Below are positions 1-11,638 of a stretch of 54,678 nt of DNA, in pieces. This stretch comes from Lingula anatina (Eukaryota > Brachiopoda > Lingulata > Lingulida > Lingulidae). The first letter of the stretch is position 1, and each line of letters begins with the position of its first letter. A program made the position numbers and the translations under genes. A model generated the notes under the pieces. The model did not search any database. It saw only the letters and a program-made list of their open reading frames with translations, and was not told the origin of the DNA. The DNA is taken from assembly GCF_001039355.2 (NCBI RefSeq), contig NW_019775565.1, positions 1-54,678 of the forward strand, given 5' to 3'.

Positions 1-29
1 AGTAAACTTTTTCTTTTACCGGTACAAAG

Positions 30-206
30 TGGCCAGATGTCCAGACGTGACCCTGACTGACCAATTGACCCTGGTAAGGCACTGCAGTCCCTACGAGAAC
101 TCTGTCTGTTCTTTCCAATGTAACACGGGGTATACGCTGACTGGACAGTCTGAGATTACCTGCTTGGAGAGCGGAACTTGGTCAGATACCCAGCCAACAT
201 GTGAAA
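30..206 (+). CDS. Gene 1 exon 1 (first in window): CCP module
   Basis: Phase 1-1 exon of 177 nt between an AAAG acceptor and a GTAAGT donor. It has the four CCP cysteines (RCPDV, SVCSFQCNTGY, ITC, PTCE) and the SGTW tryptophan before the last cysteine. Confidence 0.85.
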
Positions 207-3200
207 GTAAGTCTGTTTGTAATACTGCAGCATATCAAAAGAAAAATATTGGCGTTTTTAGAGAGACAGATTAAAAGAAAAGAAAGTAAATCCAGAACAT
301 TCTGTGATTGTCCATGGGCAAAGTCAGAGTTTTGATAAAAGTTATAAGTCAAATGAGGAATGCCTAAAAGTTACTTCAATATATGAATAGTGAAAAAAAA
401 CATGTTGTTCGTCACTATTTATATATTCATAAAACTATTCTTAAAACGCAATCTATTTATAGTCGTAAAATGCCCAGTGATGTCACTACCTGACCACGTG
501 TCCAGTAACTGTGACGTAGATAGCAGGAATTACGGTACCACGTGCCAGCTGTCATGTGACACTGGGTATCGCCCCACTGTTGCCGTGACAACCACTTGTT
601 TAGCCAATGGAACCTGGGATGCATCTCTCTCATGCGAAGGTGAGCTATATAAGTTTGATAAAGTGAAACCTACTTAAGTCATTCTTTATTATTCCTTATC
701 ATTCCAGTGAAAATCGTGTCAACCCTTGAACATGTATAGAGGCCTATAAAACTTTACTGATCTTTTTTTATTTTGTTTTATGGCATGTCCATGATGACAA
801 TTGTGCCTAGTATAAGTCAACGCATATTTCCTGTATTAAATTACTCATCGTTAATCACGGAATTCTTAAATCACGTCGGCAAAACACTTTCTATTAACTA
901 TTTTCATATACTTTAGTGTTAATATTTTTTTTTTTTAATTAAAATTTCAGTTGTTCAATGTCCACCACTCAGTCCATCCGTGAATGGCACCTTGACTCCG
1001 CCCCTCTGCAATAACTACACAGTTTTCAATGACGTATGCAGTTTAAGCTGTCCTTCGGGATACGTGGTGTCTGGGCAAACGACAGTTTCGTGTTTGGCGT
1101 CTGCGCAGTGGAACGCAGACTTGGGGACTTGCAAAGGTACTTGATAAAAATAAAAACTGAATAAAAAGTGAGTCTTAGATTACTTTACTGGTAATCAATA
1201 ATGTTATTTCATTTTTAAAAACTGTGTCATTTTTAATAGACATTGGGGATAATGATATTTAATCTAACGGAACATTTCAGCTTAATTATCCCAGCTTCTG
1301 TTCAGCTGGTTAAGTATATATCTTAAAATACAGATAATATCCAAGTGACATTGAAATAATACACCCCTGCCACCGAGCCCTAGATGCCCTTCTTACTCGC
1401 TCCACGGATGTCAATAACGTCACTTCCCTTCCGAGAAAACGATCAAAAGCTGCATGACAAAAGAAGTTTATTTTTGGAGGAAATTTACAGGAAAGTCATT
1501 TCGACAAACACGACTCGACTACTGTCTAGGGCCCTGCCAAAAATGTCACACTATTGAAGAAAAGAACAGGATGCAAAGTCGTCAGCCCAATTAAACCATT
1601 TCTAAATGTTTGCAGGCAAAGAGAAATATTCCCAGACTCCACTTGCGGATACGGAATTTTAAGAAATGGGAATTTCCTTCGACAACTTCTTCAAAGCGAA
1701 CAAAACGTTAAATTGTACTAAAAGAACCCCGTTGAATAATGCCAGTGAACATTTCAATAAATGTAAAGTCACGTTTTAAAACTAAGACAACAGGATATAA
1801 AACAGTCACTGTAATTAAGTCGTTTCATTTGTCTGCACACATCTAAAAAATTCCTCAGCCTTTATGAAAGCGATGAGTAAATCAAATTCTGTTCGTCATG
1901 ATGAGTTTGCACTTGCGGATCCGGGATATGAAAACATGGTTATTTCCCTGAACCCGCTCTCATCTCCCGCAAACTAACTAAGGATAATACTGCCCCTGTC
2001 TTTGTTTAAAGAACTCGTTAATATATTCATTACAAGCACATTTGGCACAATATCTACGATTCCGTACAGCACAGTACGCTGATGAACAATATTGATAAGT
2101 GACAAAGGCACTATAATGTATGCTTGCCCCCAAATTTAACCACGTCAGGTTTTACGCTAGAAGCAGGGAAGATCCCAACAATCCTTTTTTTTCTTATTTT
2201 GTAAATGCCCAGCACCTCAACTAATATTTACTTCCAACACGCCTAAATAGAGTTCCATAGGCGTCATAATAATAATAATAATAATAATAATAATTTATTA
2301 GGTAAAATTGCAACCCTAAGGTTGAAGTTCTACAAAGAATGTTTTAAAAGAAAATTGACCATAAGCTTTAAATTATAAAACAATAAATTATTCCTAAATA
2401 AATTACGTATGCCTATCCCCAAGTTTTCTACCACGTCGGGTTTATGCTAGAAGCAGAGGGTTCTAAGGGGAGCCCAAGACACTTTTTATTTCATTTTCAG
2501 AATGGTTGGTACCCCCAACTAAGCTTTTTCCATCGCGCCAAAATGAACATTTGTTTTAAAATACATTCCAACGAATACTAAGGTGAATAAGAAATGCGTT
2601 CCACTATTAAATATTTGCTAAATCAGCAATGTTATTCCAGATACCCAAAAGCCAAGTTTCAACGGAACATGCCCTCAGAACCCTTTGGTCTATATCTCAG
2701 ACACAGGGACCAGTAGAAAGGCGGTAAATTGGACATCAATTCACATAGAAGCCGTGGATAACTCTAACATCCTCCCATCTGTGTCTTACAAGGTAAATTA
2801 TTCAGGTCACGTGCTGATTCATTTATTCATGTACTCATAAGGTATTAATGTTGCGTACAAATGAACTTCCCTGACCTGCGTCTTTCAACTAAATAACTAT
2901 TGGTGTAGAACTGGCTTCCATCGGTGCAGGTCCCAAATTCTTTGTTGTCAAATGTTTTTCAACTAAGTAAATAACAATGCAGATGTATTTCTCCAATTCA
3001 GTTTAACAGACTCCCAAGGCCAAGCATGAAAGGGATATGTCTGGGTTAATTGTGCCTTGAACTTCCTTGTCGGAGATATTCTTTGAACTATTTAGTCATG
3101 GATTTTTTTCTACTCCAGGGTAAACAGGACACGTACTCTGAAGGCGATCACCAGGTTGAAATTAATGCCACTGACAACAGCGGGAATTCAGCGCTTTGTG

Positions 3201-6200
3201 TGTTTACAGTGACCGTGACAGGTACGGCGCTTTTGTGGTTAACTTGGAATTAAAAAAAAAACTGACGTTTCACATATAATGATTCTTTCGAAAGATTTGG
3301 CCAGGTAAAATGTTTGTGAATGTATTGTGCGTTAAGAAAGATTAATTCAATTGCTGTGGTCGACCTTGATATTTTTTTATCGCCCCCAAAGATCAATACA
3401 TTTTTCTGAATCTGCAAGGTATATGTAACACGATTCTGTTGAGAAAATGACGATTTTGATCACGTTTATGTGTGTTTAATTTCTCCTTTAATCATGTCAA
3501 GTGAAATTTTAGAGAGTACATCTCTACAACTGAAGTTTTTAATGAATCTTGTCATATTATGAACATTGAATGCAGGGCTTAAAGTGACGGTTCAGAAATT
3601 CCTTGTATTACGATTCTTAAATCTGAATTCTGAAAGCCACAAATTACAGACGGGTAGATAAAAAGTAACCGCACAAATTTTTAATTACTTTTTAATTTCA
3701 CTCAAAAGAGAAAACCCTGTTCTTTTAAGTACAATTTACTAACAACAAACCCTTGACCGTGTATTATCTGTTTTATTTCATCTTGTAATGAAAGTTAACA
3801 ACAATTAAACGAATCTCCTGAAATGAAAGTATTCACCCTGTTTTTCCACGCCTATTTCAGTTCCACGTTGCCCGTCCCCTCCGCCTCCCCCACACGGAGC
3901 CATAGCCGCAGGGTGTTCTTTGATCCACGGCAGCGTGTGTACTGTAACGTGTGACACGGGGTACATGGTACCTAGGAATAACACGGACACCTTGCAGTGT
4001 GTTTACTCTGAGGGGAACACTCACTGGGACGGTAACCCCGTGTGTAAAGGTAATCCTACAAAACCTCCGTTGATTTACTTCCAATCATTATTTGTATCAT
4101 GCCCAGGCATATGTCGATCTAACTGTAGCAAGGAGAAAGTTAGCCTATTAGCAAGATTTATTAAACATACAATAAAATTATTTATCAAATTGTTTGGATA
4201 AAAATGAATTATTGCAGAGACTCAGAGGGTCAAGGTAATCACAATTTGATGTCAGGCGTAAAGGGTTATTTCTATATTAAGATTGATAAGAAGCATAAAA
4301 TATCTTGCATTGTTTTAGGGGCATAAGCTGATTTTTCTTGCAGGAAATTTCGTCAGCTGTGATATATAATACGCTCAAAAAGCTTCGACTTTGGCTGTTG
4401 TTCAGAAAAAAGCAGTGCTTTTTGGGCAAAAAATTGAATTGTGGTGTTAGATATGAGACGTGCCTTTAATAATAAATTCTCTTCTAGCGGTGACATGTCC
4501 AGTCCTGGACACTAGCCGGGGTTACATCTACCAGCGGTGTGACACGGATAGAGAACTGCCAGTTGGTACAGTGTGTGAGTTGGGGTGTGATATTGTCTAC
4601 CAGAGGAGTGAGAATGATACCACCCCCACTATTCGCTGTCTACCCACCGGGCAGTGGGAGAACACGACCTTTCAGTGTATAGGTGAGTGGATGAAGTAAA
4701 CACCGCGCCATTCTAATGTTTTTGTTTCAGAATTGGTGATGGTTTTGTTGCTAGTATTGAATGTAGAGGGAATATTTAGGGGAGAAAGGGAGAGAGGGAG
4801 GCGAAGAGAGTGGAGAGAGAAGAATGACCCAGGGAGGGAGAAAACGAGAGAGAGAAAAAGAGAGAGGAGTGGAAGAGAGGATAGAAGGACTAAAGAGATG
4901 GAGTGAGAGAAAAATGGTTGGGGACGGAGCGAGGGTGAGGAGAGAAAAGAGAGGGGTTAGAAAGCAGTGAGGAGAAAGAGAAAGAGTAATTGGGAATGAA
5001 GTATAGAATGAGTGAAAAAATTGTAGGGAGGGAGCGAAAGTGGTGGAAGAAAAGAGGAGATAGGGAAAAAGAGCGAGAATGAGAGGCTGAGAAGAATAGA
5101 TTGAGGACGTAAGAGGGAGAAATTTTAAACATCACTTTCACTTTCACTTTTCCAGCACCTAAATGTCCTGCGTTAACAGCGCCAAATGGCGGCACCGTGA
5201 GCCCTGCCTCCTGCCTGGTCCAGGGAGAATATGGCGACCAGTGCCAATACCAGTGTCACGAGGGGTACCAACTGACAGGTGTCAGCAGTCACAGGTGCAC
5301 GGAATTCAACACGTGGACAGCTCAAGACCAGACCGCCGTATGCACAGGTAGAATTAACGACTGTGTGGAATATAGATTATAAGATATATCCCATCTATAA
5401 CTTCTAATGTAGAGATATAATTCATTTGTATCAAAACATGGCTATATTCCTTGGAAGTTTTCCGTTGCCATGGTAACGGACACCTTTTATTTGGACTGTA
5501 CAAATGCATTTTCATTCGGTTTTTCCTTTTGTAAATATATATTAATACAGTTCTTTTGGGTGAATGTTTATACCATAAATGTTACATCACTGTAGTCTCT
5601 TAACTGATTACTACACGACAAAAGGATTTTCTTTAATTCCAGATGTCACCCCACCTGATTTTGGGGACACTTGTCCCGAGAGTGACCTCCATTTCTTCAC
5701 CCCTCCCTGTGGGGACAGAGCGTCCGTGTTGTGGTCAGAGCCAGTGGCCACGGATAACTCCGGACAGCTGACCCTCAGCAAACCGACCTACACCTCTCCC
5801 TCTGTGTTAACTCCGGGAGACTACCCTCTGGTATACACTGCCCAGGACGCCGCCAATCTCCAGAAACAATGTCGATTTTCTTTGAGAATCCGATGTAAGT
5901 GCGAGTTCTACAAATGGGGGTTCTAATGGGGAGGGGGCACAAATAGTGAAATGTTCTACCGAGTTTCGCTTTACATGTATAAACTAGAAGACGAGAGCTT
6001 TTATTATGTATGGTCTGGAAATCTTAACCAAAGGTCGTGTTTTTTTTTTACAATAAGTTTTAATAACGACCTGCTTATTGTTTGGCAGTCATTAACAGTA
6101 GAATAGCAATTGGGGTTCCCAAAGTGATGTAGTAAGCCTCTTATTTATTAGTTAACTTACTACAGTGTATAAATAGTACTTGTATTATTATAGCTTATAT

Positions 6201-9200
6201 GTTTCTGTCGTTCAGCTCCGTCGTGTCAGCCACCCCCAGACATAGCAGGTGCTGTGTTAGACTCAACCACGTGCAGCTTCAAATTTGGCTCCGTGATGAC
6301 TTACCGATGCCAAGATGGCTACCGTCTCCAAGGCAACGCCACGTTGACATGTGGCAGGGAGGGTAACTGGGTGGGATCGGTTTCTTGTGCGGGTAAGACT
6401 AATATAACTTTTGTGTGTTCAAAATTGCTCAATATTCAATAAGATTAAATAAAAAGTGTCTTTAAAATGTTTGCCAATCCAGTCAGTTCACAAATATTTT
6501 ATGTACTTAATTTTTTTCTTAATACATGTATCTGTTCAATGTTATATGCAAATGGACGAATTGCATTAAGAATGCGCAAAAGAAGTGTCAGTGTCTATTT
6601 TTGTTCTATTCAACTTGGAATAAGATTTACTTTGACATTTTTATAGTATATGGTTGACCTCAAAGAACCATTCCAGAATTAATTTGTCTGCCAATTGCCA
6701 TGATGTCTGTCCATCTTCCTCACGTATAAAGTTTGTTCTTTTCGTGCGTATTTTTGGCTACCTGGTCTGAGATTTAGTTTTGTTCTCTTTTGGTTTCGTT
6801 TGTTTTATCACCCATGTCAAGTGCAACATGTCAGTCAAAATGTTATCTTCAACTAAAACTTTCTTCGATTTCAGCGATCACTTGCCCCAAATTATCCGCT
6901 GTGCCAAACGCAGTGACGTCACCGTCGTTATGCACGTCATCTTCCGTATTCTATGCCACCCAGTGTGACGTCACGTGTGAGCTAGGGTACCTGCTGAAGG
7001 GTCCTCGGAGTTTCACCTGTGGATCGGACGGTGCTTGGTCTAATCCAACAGGAGTGACGGAATGTGAAGGTAAAGTGTGGTGATATTATAGTCAATACCA
7101 ATAGTAAGAAAAAGGTAGATTTTCTTCAAAAATCATATTAAATGACGTGGTCAGCCATTTAGTAGCCATTTTGGGGCAATTAACACTTGAGCTAAGAGAA
7201 AAAACAGCAACTAGTTTCACATCCAAAAATAGTAATATTACTATTTCAAGCAACCTGGCTAAGTTTCAAGCATTTATCTCAAAGCGAAACAGTTATTGGT
7301 CAACACTGGCTGTATTTTAAGTACGCAACCTATTCCAAATAGCTGGGTTTTGCTGTGCCCTGTATAAATAGGCCTTTCCTTGGAACATGATGGTGACATA
7401 GTTGTATTACTTTAAGCTAAGATCTAATAAACAGATCTGTTTATTAGATCTTAGCTTTAAGTAGGTGTTCAACCCACTATTTGAATGGGTAGAGACTACA
7501 CACACTGGACAAAAGAAGTGTCACCCCTACTGAGCCAATACTATGGGGGAGATAAATGACTGTGGAATGATATGCCCTGGTATCATTTTATTAACGTCAA
7601 ATTTCACAAAAAATCACAAAATGAGAACAAAATATACATTCTACCAAAATATGTAGTTTCAAGTCCAAAATTAGTACTTAGTGGCATAGCCACGTGACCT
7701 AATAATAGGTGCCAGTCTACGAAGCAAGGATTCATTTAATTGTCTGATGCGTTCAGGGCTTATGCTGGCCCAAGCATGAAACACTGAATATAACAGAGTT
7801 TCTCTGCTGGTTAGACGGGCATTTGTAAAAAGTTTTGACACATCATTCCACACATTTTCTATTATGTTTGTATCCGGACTCTGGGCAGGCCACATCACCC
7901 TGCGAATGTCCTGTTGGTCAAACCAATCATCAACTGCTCTGGGCCTGTGACAAGGAGCATTGTCATCCTGGTGCACAAATGGATAATTCCTGTCACCAAA
8001 CATGTTAGTAATAGATGGTAGCAAGCCTGACTCCAAAACATCGATATATTTCTAGTGATTCATGTTTCCATTTACCACTATCAATTCGCCCAAGCCATGG
8101 ATGCTGATGCAGCCCCACACCATGATGAATATGCTGCTCCGGGTTCGAAAATTCAGTGCATGTGGTACAAATGCTTTACCAGCAGTTTCCCAGCATAGTA
8201 CCCGTCTGTCATCAGAGGTCAGACCAAAGCGACACTCATCAGAAAAAATATATAGGACCAATTGTCATGAACTATCCAGTTCCAGATCCTGTTGACCCTA
8301 GTTTACTCTACGTTGCCTGTTTTGTAACGATATAAGAGGTTTCAGTCTTGCTACCCTGCTTTACACTCTCTGAGCATGTAACCGACGCCTAGCAATTTCC
8401 ACAGACACATTCTTGTGTGAAATTGTTCCACTGTGTTGTCAACTGACAAGCAGTGTCGAACTTTGACAGCCTAGACATCAAAATCAGTCGTCGGTCTTCA
8501 CGGCCAGTATTTTTTCTTGGACGACCCATCAGAGGCAATTTGTCTCTCGATCCAGTGTTTCTATACCGAGACCAGACCCTCTGCACGGTTCTGACTGAAC
8601 AATTCAATTGTATCGATATTCTGACATTGCTCATATTCCGCCTCTTCAGGTTAATAACTTGCACCTATAACCGTTAGTTAATTACCTGTATCTTGCCATA
8701 CTGGAGGAAGACAGGAATAACATTTGCTGTACATGTACAAGACCAACAATACAATTCCATGGTATAGCGGTTTTATACTCATTAGTCACATTATAAGTAG
8801 ACCAGGCATTATAAGTACCCAAGATCTACCTACTTTCATTACTCTGAGTTAGGGGGTGACACTTCTTTTGTCCAGTGTGTGTAGATTGGTTTAAATAGAC
8901 GTGTTTTATTTTTGACAGCTATCCCGCCCCCAAACTTTAAAGATACCTGTCCTCGAGACACCATCGTCTCCACGTACGTCAATAAAGACTACACAGAGGT
9001 CACGTGGGGCGTGCCACGTGCTTTTGACAGTAAAGGTAAGGTTACAACATAGATGCCAAAGATCAATACAAGCACCGCTTTTTTATGTTGTTTATTTATT
9101 ATTTATTGAAAAAAATATTTTGTAGATGTTCATATTTACAAATATTCCCTGTAATGGATTAACAGTGGTAAAGATAGAGGATTTTGGGAACAAATGGAAA

Positions 9201-11579
9201 TGTTGACTTACAAATACCTCGGTTCCCGCAACGAATGTATAATTGTGAGAGAAATAATTGCTAAAAGTACCTTACTACCACTACAGTGATGTACTTGCTT
9301 ATAATGCAGCTGTTCGTGATTTAAAGCATGCTGAAAATGCTGTTATATATAAAAGCAACTACTGTATCATGAACTAAAGTACCCGTATAGTTTAAAGCAT
9401 ATTAGGCAAATTGATTTGCAGTGTATGACAGTTGTTCATCTTAGACTCGTACCGTTTTCCATTTCAGGCAGGCAGTTATCCCTGACGGTCACTCCTTTGT
9501 TCGTGGTATCGGACACTGTGAGGTTAGGCGTGGGCAGTCATAGAATAACCTACACGGCCACAGACTCGTATGGACTGACGTCAACCTGCTCCTTCACAAT
9601 CACTGTAAAAGGTGAACCGAATGAATTCCTATAATCTAAATGAATTTAAAAACTTAACATTCTAGTAATATGCGTTACTGAATCTAACTTAAGAAAGTAA
9701 TGCCATTTTCCTCTTTTTTTAATAAATTACAACTGTGTATCTAATATTTTAATGTAGTTTAGGTTGCTACGTTTACATTGAGATACGATTTCCTTGCTTA
9801 TTGATAGCCATTATTGTCCACTGATATCAAGTATGTCATTCGCATATGCATTAAACATTATTTTTAGAACATGCTATTTTTTATACAGACCAAGAAGCCC
9901 CGCGCCCCCTAGCGTGTCCGGATAACCAAATTTTCGAAGCCAGAGGCAGTGAGACAAATGTTCAGTTTGAGAGACCAGTGTTTGAAGATAACGTTGGTGT
10001 GATTACGTCATCCTGTGACCGTGAATGGGGGTCATTTCCGCTGGGCAGGTTCGAGGTCACGTGCACAGCACGTGATGCCGCGGGGAACACTGGGAAGTGT
10101 GTTATGGGCATCGCTGTTGTAGGTAGGATATTTTAGTAAATGGACATTTCTATGTTATATTTCATTTGAATGATACTTTTCCATCCTTTGTTAATATGAA
10201 AATGATTGGTTATATGTTTATTAAAAGTTCAACATTCTTCATATATCAAAATTAACCATCAGTTATTTACACTGCTATAGAAGACTTTTAGATTGAATGC
10301 CACTTGGAAGTATCGGTACTTAACTGTTTTATTATGCACAGTACTAATATAATATTACTGTATGCATTGTAAACTGACGTCAGATGCTCATCGTAAAAAA
10401 GTTGCAGTAATATATTATACAGTGATAAGCATCTGTATCATTAATATAACGAGCCCTGCACATTTTCGCTTCCTCAGCGCGCCGATGCCCCGACATACAA
10501 CCTCCGATACATGGCGCCAAGGCCTGCAGCACCATCAAGTTCACTACTCTCTGCACTTTGCACTGCAATGATCAATACGAATTTCCGCCGTTTGCCTTCC
10601 CTCAACCTGCGTACACTTGTGGTATAGATAGTGGACAGTGGCTACCGCCTTTGCCTTTCTTGCCGTTCACCTGTGCAGCGCGGTTTTTACCAAACTTTGG
10701 AGAGGTCAACGGGCGTATACAGTTCCATGAGTACGAGGGAGACTGCGTGACGGCGGCTGCCACTGCTGAAATAAGGGCGGACTTTCAGAGTCTCTTGGAG
10801 CTTAGTATTTTTGCACAAGCTGGCCTTTGTGACGACGGGGCTTGCGAAGTCTCATCAGTGACGGTTGTATGTAATACTGCCACTGGATCCGGTTTCCCGG
10901 ATTTTCCGGGAGATTTTGACTTTAGACGACGACGAAAGAGAGAGACAACACCTAGAACAAGAAGCAGCGTAAGCGTCGACTTTGTCATTCTTACTAATGC
11001 GACAAGCAAAATAAGCAACGATACAGACGTGACGTCCCTGAAGGAAAAATTGAATCTCCTGTCGAGTTCTGTACAAGAGTTTGTGGAGTCCGGCAATCTG
11101 ACGTTAAACATCAGTGGCACTAGTTTGACAGCAGATCCCAAGCGGTCAGTAGTGTCGCCAACCCTTAAGTGTCGCCCTGGGGCCGTGAAAAGGGACACAT
11201 ACTGTGGTGGGTTTCCATGCCACTTTCTTCTTTTTATTAGAAATAATATTTTATTAGAAATGTATGCAATGTATTGGCCACTTTGTACATTGAACGAAGT
11301 ATTTTTGAGCCATTCAATCAAAAAAAGATAAAGAATAAAGGGTTAAATTTGGTCGTATAAGCTTATTTCGAAATGGATCACCTCACACAATTAATAAACA
11401 AAAAGAGAAATTATTTTAGTTGTGTACAAAAAGAAATTGAATACAGCTAGTTCACACGTTTGCAAGTTATGGTATACATTTATAGTCATGTAATTTTTCT
11501 TAATTTCTTTAATTTTAATTTATGAAAAAATGAAAGTGGGACCATAACCAAAAGCATAATTCTCTTTCTCTCGCTTTCC

Positions 11580-11638
<59 letters not shown>

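Noticed and set aside
10785-11321. 178-residue open frame on the reverse strand
   Set aside because: It lies exactly antisense to gene 1 exon 15, has no recognisable domain, and the forward frame has CCP cysteines and fitting splice phases.
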